Shown: positions 22,901 through 35,188 of the stretch, in pieces
Layout of the letters: every line of letters begins with the position of its first letter
Position numbering within the stretch: position 1 is the stretch's first letter
Origin: Rhynochetos jubatus
Taxonomy: Eukaryota > Chordata > Aves > Eurypygiformes > Rhynochetidae
DNA length: 64,000 bases
Direction of reading: 5' to 3'
NCBI GenBank assembly: GCA_027574665.1
Contig: CM050677.1
Coordinates: 2,799,273 to 2,863,272, forward strand
The notes under the pieces: model-generated
Told to the model about the DNA's origin: nothing
The model's database searches: none
Seen by the model: the letters and a program-made list of their open reading frames with translations, nothing else
Position numbers and translations under genes: made by a program

Positions 22901-24167
22901 ACTCTGTGGGTGTGTCTCACCTTGGGGTCCAACTGCCTGAGCCACTGAGGACAGGGCTGTGCCCAAGACACCCCCAGACATTTGGGCCAGGGCATATCCC
23001 ACCCTCCTAAGGGCAGCATCATCCCAGGAACAAATCCAAGAGGAGGGGGATGCCAGGTCTCCTTCCCCAGGCTGCAGTGTCATCTCCCAGCCCCTGTTGC
23101 TCTGCAGGTCTCTGGGGAAGCCCTCCTTGCTGCAGCAGAGCTCCTCAAGTGGAAAGAGCTGCAACAGCTGATGCAGACACAGCAGACATGGAGGATTGGA
23201 GAGTGCTTGGTGAGGACAACCCCCAAACCCCAGGGCCCAGACTGGATGAGGGTTGCCCCTGTGTCGATGGAGGGGAGCTCTTCAGCTGTGCCTCGCCTGC
23301 CCTGCTCCAGCCCGGAGCCCCAGCCTGGAGCTGCATCCTTGTTCCCTGCCCTCAGAAACAGAGTCCCCAGGGGCTCTGGAGGAGTCTCAGCAACAGGGGG
23401 TGCTGGGAGGAGGGCTGCTTCAGCCAGCTGGGAAGGCTCTGTGACATGCCCTTGTGCTCTCTCCAGCTGGGGCAGGACAGCAGCAGGGCTGAGGTTTACT
23501 TGGACCAGAGCCTGCTGTACCTGTGGAATGCTCAGGCCCCCTTGCGAGAGGCAGCCCTGCGGTTCTTGGGTGAGTCACAGTCCCCGGGGTCGGTCCCTCT
23601 TTTGGCCCCAGGCCCAGCCACTGCCCTGGCAGGAAGGAGCATCCCTGTATCTGCCAGAGCCCCAGCTGCCCCGGACAGGGCCTTGGCCTCCCTCTCCCAC
23701 CCCTGCCCATGCATGTGGGCTCGGTGGCTGCCTTGCTTAGTCCCACCCCCCTCGGCTACTGGACTTCCCCAGGGTCAGCCCTGAGGAGGGGCAGGAGGAT
23801 GTGCAGCCCAGGTGGCAAGGCTGGGGGCTGTGCTGCTGGGAGGATGCTGGGGAGGAGGGGGTCTGACGGTGCTCTGCTCCTAGGGCTTGCCGCACGGCCC
23901 CTGAGGGGCAAAAGGGAGGAGAAGCTGTTTCACATCTGCTGTGGTGAGTAGGAAGCATGAGCTTGAAGGGCTGCCTGGGGGTCTGTGCAAACACATGGGT
24001 TCATCCCAACTCTCTCTCTTTCAAACCCAGCTCTTCAGACCTTGGAGAAAGACAGTGAACCCTCTGTCAGTTCCCTGGCAGCTCAGACCAGGCTCATCCT
24101 GGGCTCTCCAAGGGCGCAGCCAAGACCGGGACGGACCCTGCAAGTGCTCTGCTGCAGGTGCTTCTAA
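16943..24167 (+). CDS. Maestro heat-like repeat (MROH) family protein, complete 19-exon coding region
   Basis: Coding exons: 16943-17063, 17573-17652, 17848-17973, 18106-18185, 18300-18420, 18723-18812, 19171-19275, 19513-19690, 20164-20258, 20504-20653, 20831-20985, 21259-21406, 21488-21628, 22059-22235, 22661-22816, 23108-23209, 23467-23569, 23884-23943, 24031-24167 (TAA 24165-24167). Each intron is GT-AG and every phase joins without a stop, giving 2325 nt (774 aa plus stop). The start is MAKRSPRYSKIAWEEEDWP, directly after the acceptor at 16941. Family signs are amphipathic helical (HEAT-like) pairs, a block 'TWNDFGRDMFGPICYG' at codons ~242-257, a 'HVRELSISLFRDLVQ' repeat in exon 15, and a C-terminus with DSEPSVSSLAAQT, characteristic of avian MROH proteins. 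MROH proteins are poorly understood HEAT-repeat scaffolds, greatly expanded in birds; the exact member cannot be assigned by eye. Nothing suggests decay. Confidence 0.88.
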
Positions 24168-24562
24168 GCCAGGCAGCTGGGCCAAGAAGCCCACACCCTT
24201 CAGGTATGGAGTGCCCTGAGCATGCTGAGCAGACAGCGTCATTCCTGGCCTCTCCCGCTGCCTGCAGGACAAATCCCCTCTCAGCACACCCTGGCCCCAG
24301 GCTTGGTTTACAAGGTCACCCCTCAGTGAGGCTTTCCCCAGGAGAAGATATGTTTGGCCATCCCCAGGGAAAGTCTTTTCCTCGGAGAGGCAGAGGCAAA
24401 AGGACAAACGGCAGCCTTATCCCAGATTATCTTTGGAATTTCAGTGGGTAAGATTCCCTCTTCTCCTTCTTGAACAATAGCCGCCACTGTACATAGTTGT
24501 GCTTGGATACATCTCCAGGCAAGGTGAGGTATTACCTTGGATTGTACCAAGGGCATTTATCA
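24168..24562. other. Sequence 3' of the MROH gene
   Basis: Presumably the 3' UTR and flank. I see no AATAAA in the first 400 bases after the stop, so the polyadenylation site is not identified. Confidence 0.4.
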
Positions 24563-25090
24563 TTAACTGATGGTCTTTTTCTCCTCTCCACTCCCACTGA
24601 GGTAGAATAGGAGCCACTGATTTCTTCCTGATGATCCTAAAGATGGTTTTAGTGGGTGTTGTAGGTTGTTCAGGTCATTGGTAGCAGCAGGTAATTTGTT
24701 CATCCGGATTTCGGCATCTGTGCTGTTCAACACTCCCAGTCCTGTCCCTAAGACACCAGTCACATCTCTCCTTGATGCTTTTGGAGAGATGAGGGTTTGA
24801 CCATGTAACCATGGTAACCATCCTGTGCAGGAGGTACCCAGGAATGGCGAGCAGGTAGGTTTAGTTGCCGAAATACCAACTTGCACTGACAGTTCCACTC
24901 GTTTGAGAGGCCAGGACAGGCTGGATACCATTTGCTGTTGCGCTGTGTTTCTGATTACGCAGGGACCAGTGTTAGAAATGAGAGGAGACGGGTTGAGAGG
25001 AGGCTGAGTTGGTAAATAGCGTTGTTCAAGGTCAATCTTCAATTGAAAACGTAGGTTGGCATGAGAGCTGGGATCTGTCCAAAGGCACAT
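24563..25090 (-). pseudogene. Endogenous retrovirus env-like remnant
   Basis: A 175-codon minus-strand open frame has a mid-C-terminal stretch RRDVTGVLGTGLGVLN and a following DLNNLQHPLKPSL segment that resemble the transmembrane-subunit region of Env proteins from avian endogenous retroviruses. The surface subunit, the C-terminal membrane anchor and gag/pol are absent next to it, and the frame stops at 24563. An LTR-like element starts 18 bp beyond its 5' end at 25108, but whether both come from one provirus is unclear. It is a relic; no function is proposed. Confidence 0.55.
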
Positions 25091-25107
25091 TGCGAGTGCT
25101 GACCGTG

Positions 25108-25750
25108 TGTCATGGTTTTAGCACAACGAGCCGCTCTACTACTCCGTCCCCCCCACACCCCCTCCCAGTGAGGAAGGGTTGGAGGAACAAACTGAGGAAA
25201 AGCCCCTAGGAGTTGAGATAAGAACTATTTAATTACATAAATGAAACTTAGGGAGTTACTAACAATGCTAGTGCTAATGAGTAATTTAAGAAACAGAGAA
25301 AGGAGGTAGAACAGATGATACAGGATCTCACCCCGAGAAGGGAAAAAGAAAAGAAAACCCACCCGAAGGGAGCAACCCCCCATGAAACTGCCCGGGGGCC
25401 GAGAAAGTAAGAGAGAGGAAAAAGACTTCCAAACCCCGACTCCTAGACCAAACTGCCTGGCAAGACGCTCGCTCTGCTCTGAGCACCCAGCACTTGCCAC
25501 AAGGTCCCCACACAACAAAGAAACCCCCAGCCCCCTTGGCTGGAAGCGCCCTCGGACCCCTCCCCCTTCCAGGGTCGTATCCAACTGTAACCCTTTCCAC
25601 CTACATCCCCACCCCCTCCCCGGCGGTCCTGCAGTGCTGCAGGCACCCGGCTGGCACCACCTATCCAGCTTGACGTATTATGTGGTGAAGGAAAATAGAC
25701 TAACTGGTACAAAAATATAGACTAACTGGTGCAAAGCTAAGACACCATGG
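25108..25750. mobile_element. LTR-like element, third family
   Basis: It starts TGTCATGGTTTTAGCACAACG and contains the GAGTTGAGATAAGAACTATTTAATT stretch, of the same general type as the solo LTR at 1020 (an AT-rich segment after a purine-rich block). The 3' end is not clear and no target duplication was found, so the right limit is approximate. Confidence 0.6.
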
Positions 25751-25755
25751 TATGG

Positions 25756-26887
25756 TGAAAGTCCACCAGCATTCAGGTTTGGAAGCACAGCCCTGTCCGT
25801 GTTGTGCTGTCCCGACATAGCTCACAGTGAGGTGTGAAGTCCTTAGCGTGGTTTTCAGTTCAACAGCTGATTGAACTGTCCCCTTTGGTTCTCTTCTGAG
25901 GTGAAGGTTCTGAGAGGGGTCTTAAAAAGCTGTGCAGGAGGATCAGGAGGGGTGTCCATGGGGTCCTTGAATGAGGTGGCTGGGGGTTCCCCATTACCTG
26001 CCTCCCTCTGGGCAATGTGCAGGTTCCTCTGCAGGCACTGGATGTACCCCAGGACATTCTGCTGCACCTCCTCCTGTGCTGGGGGCTGGGAGGTGGCAGT
26101 GGGGTGTGGGGGCTCAGCCCCACCCTTCGTTAGACTTACCTCTGACACCCACATAGCCCCAGCTCCCAGACCCCTCCCCCACTCTCCCCCAGCATCCTGA
26201 GCCCCCCAGACACCCCCCATCACCCTGCCTTCCCCCTGTCATCTCCATGACCACCCCAGCACCCACACCCATCCATGAGTTACAGTGCAGCACTCAGACA
26301 CACACCCCCAGCCCAACAGTGGTACAATCCCCCATCTGGCACTTCCCAGCCCCCACTGCAGGGCTCTGGCTCAGCCTTGGTGATCGCTGTAGGGCAGTTG
26401 TGGAGGTCTGGGACTGGTTCCAGCTTCAGTGCAGAAAGAGGTGCCGCCCTGACATGCTCACACAGCAGTGAAGGTCTGTGTGTCTGCGGTGAGCCAGATG
26501 GCCTGCAGCTGCAAATGCTGAGGCTGGGACACCAGAGTGGAAGTTGGCATCATGAACTTGCCTGCAGATAAATACTCTCTCTTCCAAAGCCAAACTAATA
26601 CTAAATAGCAGGTGGCATTACGAAGAGATTTCAAACTGCCTGGAGAATCACCAACAAGAGTAAGTCTGCACTGCCACATCCCTAGTGTGGGACAGCCGAG
26701 CAGCCATTGATATGTGGGTGTGTGAGGCATCCCCTGGATAGGGTACCCCCTGACTTCCCAGGGATGGGAAAGCACAGGATGAGAGCCTCCCTTCAGGTGC
26801 CTCTCTGCAGCCTAAAGGCAATGCCTGAGACCTTTGCGGAGGTGAATGGGGTGAAATGGACTCATGGGTGTGGGGGGTTCAGGGAGG
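25756..26887. other. Interval with no recognised gene
   Basis: Apart from the exon-like segment at 25998-26073, this is C-rich unique sequence with no signature that I recognise. Confidence 0.4.
25998..26073 (-). other. Exon-like segment, unidentified
   Basis: On the minus strand a pyrimidine-rich CCCCCAGCACAG acceptor precedes 76 nt encoding EEVQQNVLGYIQCLQRNLHI followed by AQREA, then a GTAATG donor. The peptide looks like a short coiled-coil helix. The frame also stays open beyond the donor to about 25855. I do not recognise the protein, and an isolated exon of a decayed gene is as likely as a real one. Confidence 0.22.
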
Positions 26888-28235
26888 GAATCATAGAATC
26901 ACAGAATGCTTGGGTTGGAGGGGACCTTAATGATCATCTCTTTGCACTGTCCCTGCCATGTGCAGGAACAGCTTTCACTAGGTGTCGTGGTTTAACCCCA
27001 GCTAGGAGTTAAGTACCACGCAGCCGCTTGCTCACCTACCCCTCCTCCACCAGAGGAGCAGAATTAGAGGAAATGTCAAGGAAGCTCATGGATTCACATA
27101 AGTATTCAGTAATTGAATATGAGCTAATAAAATAGTAGTACTAATAATATTAACAATACTACTACTACTAACAATACTAATAATAATGTGATGGAAATAA
27201 TGAAAAATATACCCATTGCTCACCTCTTGCTGACTGATACCCAGCCAGGTCCCGAAGAGCACAGCCAGAGCCAGAGAGTTCAAGAGCCAGAGCCTGAGAG
27301 TGATCACAGCAGAGTCCAAGCAATCCCGAGCGAGAGATCGCACCAGAGTCTGAGCAAGCCCCACGAGTGAGAGAGCGACTGAGAAAGCCGACCGACCCAT
27401 CAACTAACTACCTAATGCACAAATATGGACCCCCAGCCTACCCCCGGCTTACATACTAAGCATGATCTTCAGTGGAAGGAAATACTCCTTTGGTCAGTTT
27501 GGGTTAGCTGTCTGGGCTCAGTGTGTGTGTGTGCCCCTGCTGCTTGTAGCAAGAAAGTTGGGAACACAGGTGCAGTACCAGAAGCTGAAAAAATCCATAA
27601 ATTGGAGCAAAAAATAAAAACCCACCACTGTTACCAGGATGCTTCTCAGGCCTCATACCAGCTGCTGTGAAGAGAATTAACTCTGTTCTGACTAAAACCA
27701 GCACACTAGGTCAGGTTGCTCCAAGCCTCATCCAGCCTGGCCTTGAACCCATCCAGGGGTGGGGCGTCCACAGCTTCTCTCGGCAACTAGTCCCTGTGCC
27801 TCCCCAGCCTCACAATGTAGAATTTCCTCCATATATCTAATCTAAATCTACCCTCTTTCAGTTTAAAGCCTGTCACTACACGCCCTTGTAAAAAGTCCCC
27901 CCCCAGCTTTCTCATAGGCCCCCTTCAGGTACTGGAAGGCTGCTGTAGGGTCTCTCTGGAGCCTTCTGTGCTCCGGGCTTAACAAGCCCAATTCTCTCAG
28001 TCAGTCCCTCAGGAGTGGTGCTCCAGCCCCCTGATAATTTTCATGACCTCCTCTGGACTAGGTTCAGCAGGTCCATGTCCTTCTTATGCTGGGGGCCCCT
28101 GAGCTGAGCACAGTACTGCAGGTGGGGTCTCATGAGTGAGGACCAGAGGGAGAAACTCCCCTCCCCCCATCTTGATGCAGCCCAGGATATGGTTGGCTTT
28201 CGGAGATGTGTCTCATCCCACTCAGTGGGTGACAA
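26888..28235 (-). mobile_element. CR1 LINE, minus strand, interrupted by a solo LTR
   Basis: The plus strand opens with ATCATAGAATCACAGAATG (CR1 3' terminus reversed) and continues through the usual CR1 3' UTR and ORF2 C-terminus reversed (GAGCTGAGCACAGTACTGCAGG near 28100). The solo LTR at 26993-27705 splits it between CTTTCACTAGG and TCAGGTTGCTCC, which join in other CR1 copies. Confidence 0.88.
26993..27705. mobile_element. Solo LTR nested in CR1, target duplication CTAGG
   Basis: Starts TGTCGTGGTTTAACCCCAG and ends AAAACCAGCACA. CTAGG is present at 26988-26992 and 27706-27710, a perfect 5-bp duplication. Contains a TAC/TAA-rich microsatellite at about 27130-27190. No internal retroviral sequence. 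713 bp. Confidence 0.94.
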
Positions 28236-29251
28236 GGGAGGTTAACCTTTATAATACCCCAAAAAGGCCATTCCTGCACGGCAGGGCCACAGAAGCAGTA
28301 TTGGAATTGGATTGCTCACAAAAACGACAGAAACCTGTAGTTTCAGGCAAGAGCTCAGAATTCCCATCACAGCCTGGACCCTGAGGAGAGCTGTGCTGGG
28401 CTCCTATTGCTCACAGCACCTGGAAACAGCCTGTCAAGCCTAACCTTGTTGTGCTGGGACCAGCACCCTTCCACCAGGTTGAGGGGGCCATGAAGCTACG
28501 GCAAAAAGATTCATCCTACTTCCCCATCCCTCTGATCATTGAGTGGTTCTAGCTCCCCAATTACACACAATGTTGAGCTTGAAAAGAGGGAGCCATGGCT
28601 GTGTTGCCAGCCAGGAAAAAACTGGAAGCCATGGCAGTTGCGTGCCAGGCAGCAGGCAAAATGGGCACTCTATTTCTGTTAGTGAGACTAGAGCTCTAAA
28701 GTTTGGACACCCTATTAATATCAGTCCAATGAGAGCTTTAAAGTCCCTGGAGCAGATTTCACAGGATCTGCTAATTTGCATTGGGAAGGGAGAAATATGG
28801 GACGCCAGAGACAGCTGAGATCTCCTATGGTGACAGCTGGGGGAACAGAAGAGAGAGGCAGAAAGAGATGATTGAAGGGGAGAGAAAAGCAGGAGAAGGG
28901 GCCTGAGGTATCGCTCCACTCTCTTCTAATTTTGTCTCCAACACTAAGAAAATCTTGAGAGAAACGTTGCAAATCCACACAAATATGAGCTGCTATTTCA
29001 CAGTGTTTTCCTGTTATTCAGGAGTTGTTCTTTGCATGATGCTGATAAGGCTGACAAGGGTTTCCTTGGGAGAAGAAGTGTGCATTTGAGAATGCCCAGC
29101 CCTACCCAGCAGTTGGCCCAGGAAGACAGTGAGGACAAGATATCTGAGGTGCGTGATGTAACCTACCTCCCTGTTTGTGGAGAAAGCGAGTCAGAAAACC
29201 ACCTCCCAACCCAAGATAACCGAGCTGCCAGAAGCGATTCTGCTGGGGGAG
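28236..29251. other. Interval with no recognised gene
   Basis: Short open frames only; no signature recognised on either strand. Confidence 0.45.
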
Positions 29252-30021
29252 TGTCATGGTTTACTCTGGCTAGCAAAATACCACGAAACCACTCCCACAA
29301 ATCCCCCTCCCCTCCTCCAGCAGAGGGGAAGAATCGGAGGAAAAAGAAATAAGGAAGCTCGTAAAATTGAGATAAGAACTATTTACTAATTAAATCTAAA
29401 TCAATATATACAGATACTACTACTAATAAATAATTAGAATAGTAGAAAATGAAACATATGATACACTATGGTACAATATGACACAATTTCTTATGACCCA
29501 CTGACCAACGCACACCCAGATGATGAGTAGTGAGTCAGAGCCAGAGAGACTGAGAGCCACAGCCCGACAGCGATCGCAGCCCGAGAGCTGCAGCCCAAGG
29601 GCCAGAGTCCGAGGGCTGTCACAGCAGATTCCGAGCAAACCCTATCAATGATAGCACAGCCAGGAACTCTAAACAACCCATCAACTCCCACACGAATGAG
29701 CCAGCACAGGAGTTAGCAAAGCAGCTAGTGCAGGGAGGGTTAGCAAGTGAACAGGAGGCAAGCAAGGGAGTAAGGGAGAGAGTAATGGCTATCAGACCCC
29801 CTGCTTGCCCAAGACCCCAGAACATGACATACTATGGAGTGAAATACTCCCTTGGGCAGTTTGGGTTAGCTGTAGTATCAGAAGCAGAGAAAGACCTTGA
29901 ATTCAGTACAGGTCTCAGCACCAGCTAAGAACTTATCAGTACTTCTCTCAGCGTCCAGAAACACAGCTTCCTAGCAACCACAGTAAAGGGGGTTAACTCT
30001 TTCCTGACTGAACCCAGCACA
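29252..30021. mobile_element. Solo LTR, target duplication GGGAG
   Basis: Starts TGTCATGGTTTACTCTGG and ends CTGAACCCAGCACA. GGGAG occurs at 29247-29251 and 30022-30026. The sequence is a diverged relative of the 1020-1824 LTR (shared purine-rich block, AAAATTGAGATAAGAACTA and CACACCCAGATG segments). 770 bp. Confidence 0.94.
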
Positions 30022-31384
30022 GGGAGCAAAGGAAGATGTGGGGAAGAGAAATGCTGTGGTCTTTCTGTGTTTGAAATGCTCCATCTGGGTTGCTGCCTCT
30101 TCCAGCAGCAGCACCTGTGGCTCCCTAACCTAATGGCATTCTGAATATTTCCAAAGGCAGGGACCTTGGGAGGTCTGGGGTGCCAGCCTTGGGAAGAGGC
30201 TGTTCCCAGTCAGCTCACAGTGGAGCCCTCACCTCCCCAGCTAGAAATACCTGCTCTTCTGCACACCCACTGCTGGGCCATTTGGGAGGTCAGGGGTTTC
30301 TGCCCCACTTGAGATATCACATATTTCCCTGGGATCCTCAGCTCTCTGGGGACGTTACTATTTCTTCTGGGAACAGAATTCTCTTCTGCTTCTCTCACGT
30401 CTCTCATTTCTTTCCTCAGCTTCCTGGGAACAATGCCTCTTCCCCAGATATAGCAGACGAGACCTGCTGTGCAGCAGCCCAGGGTCTCTGGCTGTCCCCT
30501 GTTCTGGTGGGATAATGCACAGTGTGAAAGAGAAACAGGGCTCCAATGGGTCTGCTGGATGCCACAAACCCAGAGGAGGCAAGGACAACTTATTCCACAG
30601 GGAGAAGGTGAGGGGTCAGCAGGGAACAGGATGAGAAAGCAGTGGGTCACCTCCTTCTCCCAGGAAGCGCATAGGCCACCCATTGGAGTGCTACACGGTG
30701 AAGGGTAGGGGTAGGGTAGCCCTACACCCCAGAGCTGAAAGGGCATGTGAAGGAATAAGGGTGCTGTAGGTGGGGAACCTACACCCTTTCCATATTAACT
30801 CCAAAGTGATGCCACACACCAGTCATGGCAGAGGCAACAAACTGCTCATTATGGTTAAGTTAAACTGACCCGAACAGGTACAGACCTGTGCTGTACTGAG
30901 CTGTATATATCACGTCGCACATTTGGCAACATTGCCATGAGAACGTCCTTGTGTCGATCTAGGAGTGAAGCAATGTACATTCACATAAATGTCTTTCTGG
31001 TCAACAGTAGAAATTAGGAACAGTTTATTTCTTAGAAAATCCTATGACAACTTAAAAGACGACAATGCCAGCAAATTTCAGCATGGGCAGGATTTGCACT
31101 ATGTACTAAACCTCAGCTTGAGCTCCAACTCATGCTCCATACCTCAGGGTTCCATGAATGTGAAGGAGCATAATGCCACCCATGCTATCCCCTGTTACCT
31201 TCTTGCCTCATCTCCAATCAATGGCATTTAAATATCTTATTATCCTGTCTACGCCTCTCAGCAAACGGTTCTTTGTTTCAGGAACTACAGATTACTAAAA
31301 GTGCCAGGATAATTGTCCAGGTGAGTCTGTCTTTCCACTTGGTGTCCCACAACATCCCAGTCAAGTGTTAGAAGCACCAAAAAA
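30022..31384. other. Unique interval, no gene recognised
   Basis: No coding, RNA or transposon signal that I can defend. An 80-codon frame near 30989 has no recognisable motif. Confidence 0.45.
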
Positions 31385-31680
31385 CTCTCTCAAACTTCTC
31401 TTTCAAAGGCTGAAGAAGGCCAGTTCTCTCAGCCTCCTCTGCTCTCTTGTGTTACAGAAACACAGACTTGGTAAATTTGGAAGGGACCTCTGGAGCTCAT
31501 TGGGTCCAAACCCTGCCTCAGGAAGGGTGATGTAGTGCTGCTTGCAAAGGACCATGTCCAGGCAGACTTGGAGTACCTCCATGGTGGAGACTCCCCAGCC
31601 TCTCTGGGCATCCTGGGACAGAGCTTCCTCACCCACGCAGTGAAAAAGGGTGCCTGTCTCTAGCACACCTGTTCCATGCA
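31385..31680 (-). mobile_element. CR1 LINE 3' part, minus strand, with LTR-free empty site
   Basis: Reversed CR1 3' end (GGAAGGGACCTCTGGAGCTCA, ACCATGTCCAGGCAGACTTGGAG). At 31604-31608 the CCCAG that flanks the solo LTR in the two paralogous copies is uninterrupted, so this is the pre-insertion state. Confidence 0.8.
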
Positions 31681-33288
31681 GTTCCTCAGTGAACGCATAC
31701 ACCCCCCCCTCACCCCCTGGAGTCACAAGGAAACCCACATTCGTGCACCCCTCAAATATCAGCACAGGCCTCAGCCCAGCTAATAGCCCTGCCTGGAGCC
31801 TGGGCCCTCTTACCCAGCACCCAGGTCTCCTCCCTCTCTCTGGCAAGGCCAGCCTGATGTTCCCTAGCAAACAGAAGCAGGCGATCACCCCCTGCTCCCC
31901 CAGTCAGCCCCACACTCTTGCATCCCTCAAACATTCCTGTGGCTTGATAGTATCCACCTGTGACATGTTCTTCCTTCTCCAGTTGCTGGCACCCAGACCT
32001 ACAGGCCCCATGGCCTTCGGTTGTTTGCCCAGTTACTGGCACCCCCATCTCTCTCACCTCATGTTCCTCTTGTCACTGCTTGTCACTTACAAAGCTCAGG
32101 CTGACCCACTTCACAGCCACACCCATCGTTTCCTAATGGCCCATCAATTAGCAGCTGAAGAGCTCTGATCTCCTCCTTGTCTCCCTTATCACTTCCTCAG
32201 ACATTGGTGTCCTTGTGTGCTTTCTTTATCACTTTCCCTTTTACTGTTTCCTCTCTTGGAAAGGAAAAGGGACTCGATCCAAGTGCCTTAGTGACCCAGC
32301 AGCTCTCACCCTCCACATGCCCTGACAGGGGCCTCTGCTCAACTTGCTCATGTGTGCGAGTTCCCCAAGACACTGACAGGCTCCTGTGCCCGGAGAAAAT
32401 GGGGTCTCTTCAGTCGGGGCTGTCAGGGGAAACCTCATGCTGAGCTCAGTCTTTGCAGCGTCTCCCTGCAACACCTGCAGCGACACTAAACCAGGGCATT
32501 GACTTTCCAGGAGGGCTGAGAGGGTACAAACACGGAGGAAAAGGGAAAGATTGCCCAAAAGTCCAACCGGTGCCAGATGTAAGGTGGGTGTGAAAAAGCA
32601 CTCGGGTCATGTGAAATGCCCCATATTACAACACATTTATTGGTGGCCTTCCCCCATGTCCTGCCTTTCCTGCCGAGATCCTGAATCCTGTCTTGCAGGT
32701 GTTTGTGTACAGCTGAGGAGGAGGACAGGCCTGAATTCCACCTCCACGTGGGATCCAACCCCTGGCTTTCTTAGCCATCCACATGGGAATGGGGCTTCTC
32801 ATCCACCTCCCAGGACCTCACAGAGACATTTTTCTCCAGGTGCAGAGACTGAGCTTTCTTTGTCACCTCAGAAGGCCTCACTGCCCACGCCTCATGCCAT
32901 GGCCTACTGAGGTGACATCGCTCCAGTAATCAGACCATGTTGGTCTGTCACCATGGCTGCTTTTGTCAGCTTCCACCACCGAGGCTCTCGAGGCCAGCTC
33001 TTGGCTTTCCACAACAGACTCAGTGTAACAAGAGACATGTGCTCAGAGGATGTGTCAGCCAGGTGACAATAAGCTTGCCCGGATGGCGGCTCAAGTCTTT
33101 TCGCCTATCTGGCAGCCCACTCGGGTGTAGGAATCGCATGGTTACCTCCACGCAGCTCCGCGGAGCGGGGCATCAGCTCTGGCTGAGCTTTCCCAGAAGA
33201 CCTCCCTGGCCCTGACCTCACCGAGGCCATACAGGGAAGATGGGGGGAAGCTCTTGACTTCACTGAGCCCTGGTTGGACCTGAGACAG

Positions 33289-33819
33289 TGCCACAGCTGC
33301 CGACAGGCAGCAAGCAGCCCCTCACTCGCCCCTACCCCCAGCACATGGGGTGGGGGAGAGAATCGGAAAAGAACTCATGGGTTGAGCTAAAAACACTCTA
33401 AAGGAAAGCTAAGGGAGAGGAAATAAGGGAATATACAAAAACAAGTGATGCACAATGCAACAATTGCTCCCCACCCAGTGACTGATAGCCCGTCCCCAAG
33501 CAGTGACCCCCGCCAGCCAACCCCCCTCAGCTTATACACTTGAGCATGAGGTTTGATGGCATGAAATGTCCCTTTTGGCCAGTTTGGGCCAGCTGTCCTG
33601 GCTGTGTCTCCTCCCTGCTCCTAGTAGAGAAGAAGCTGGGAGCACAGGTGCAGTATGAGAAACTGAAAACCTGCTTGGCTTAAGATAAGCATTACTTGGC
33701 AACAACAAAACCATCAGTGTGACCAGCATTCTCCTCAGCACGAATCCAAAACATAGCCCCACGGTAGCTACTATGGAGAAAGTTAACTCTATCCAAGCCA
33801 CCTCCCGCACGCCCGGGCA
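33289..33819. mobile_element. LTR-like element, copy of 3501-4042 with a short 5' deletion
   Basis: Same element as at 3501, but 11 bp after the initial TG are missing, so the 5' terminus reads TGCCACAGCTGCC. Confidence 0.65.
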
Positions 33820-34904
33820 GACAAACTTTCAGGAAGGCAGATGGGCTCAGAAACTTGTGTCCCCACACATCACCAACACTGCATTGGAAGCAGATCGACT
33901 CACGGATGGCCTGCACGAGGTCGGCAGCATTCCTCAGCCTTGGCCCTTGCCCATAAAGAAACTCCCATCCTTTTGAACTCTCTAGCAGCTGTGCCCTGGC
34001 CTGGAGAGGCAGGCCGAGGAGGACAGCCCGCCATGCTGAGGCACTCCCCATCTTGTGACATTTAATTAAACAAAGGATCCAAACTGGAGGGAAACCATCC
34101 TTGTTGTGGCCCGAAATTGGCATCAGCGCAGTAAGGTGTTTGGAGGGGCAGGAAAAGGAGGGCTCAGGAGCTAGAGGCTGCATTTCAGTGCCTCTTCCCT
34201 GGACAGAGCTCTAGCAGATTCCTGCCATCGCCACTCAGTTGCACCTGGGTCCTGCTGACCCTGGGAACCTGCTGCTTTCTGGTGCTCATGGACGAGGCAA
34301 TACGGAGTGTCCCCACTCTGAGCAGCAGGTTCCATTGTGCTGAGGGACACACACTCACAGGCTCCTGCACACCAGTGTGGCATCAAGCACAAACTCGTGC
34401 TCCCGTGTCCATCCAGAGAAACCTGGCTGCACACAAAAGCCATGAACACACATAGGAACACAGCCAGCTGTGGGCTCTGCTGAGGGTACCTGGGGACAAC
34501 CGCAGCAGGGCTAGAGCACTGTGGGGAAGGGCAAGGCACAAGGCATGCCCATGGCATTGCTTGTGTGCTCACAGACTGCACAGAGAGGAGGAGAGAGTCA
34601 CAACGGGCCAATCATTTTTCCTGAGGGCAGCGTTAGGAATAGGGGGTTAAAACCAGCAGCACAATACACATACCTGGAGAGGCAAAAAGCATCGACCATG
34701 GGGCTGAGCTGAGGAGGGAGGGAAAGAGACGGACGTGGCACATCCTCATGCATGGGAGTCTCTGGGCAGGCAGCTGATAATTGCTGGAAATTCTTCCTGA
34801 GAATGACACTTCAGCCCCACCAGAGTGACCTGAGCTGAAGTCACGCGCCTGCTCCGGACCCGTCCAGCCCTTCAGGGGAGACTTCTGCCTGCACTGCTGC
34901 ATTC

Positions 34905-35188
34905 CTGCCCTAGAAATGCTGGGGCCTTTCCTCCCAGGGCTCAGAAGAAGCCTTCACTGGGGAATGGGCATGGCACAAACCTGGAAATGAAAAGGCAGCA
35001 GTGGAGGAAACCAAAGCACAGCCCCTATCATTAACTGTGATGGTTTGCACTCAAGAGGAGCTTGTCAGAACATTGTTACCTCTGCAAAGGGTGCCTCTGG
35101 TGCTGCGGCCATGAAGGGCAGGTATAAAAGCAGCCCGAGTCCCTGCTCTCTCATCCCCTTCTCCTGCCTCCTTCTCCTTGGCAACTAG
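34905..35188 (+). promoter_or_regulatory. FK1 promoter and non-coding exon 1
   Basis: TATAAAA at 35123-35129 predicts initiation near 35150. The non-coding first exon ends at 35188 before a GTGAGCC donor (35189). The ~360-bp intron ends CTCTCTCCCAG at 35551. This two-exon form with a wholly non-coding first exon is standard for avian feather keratin genes. Confidence 0.88.
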
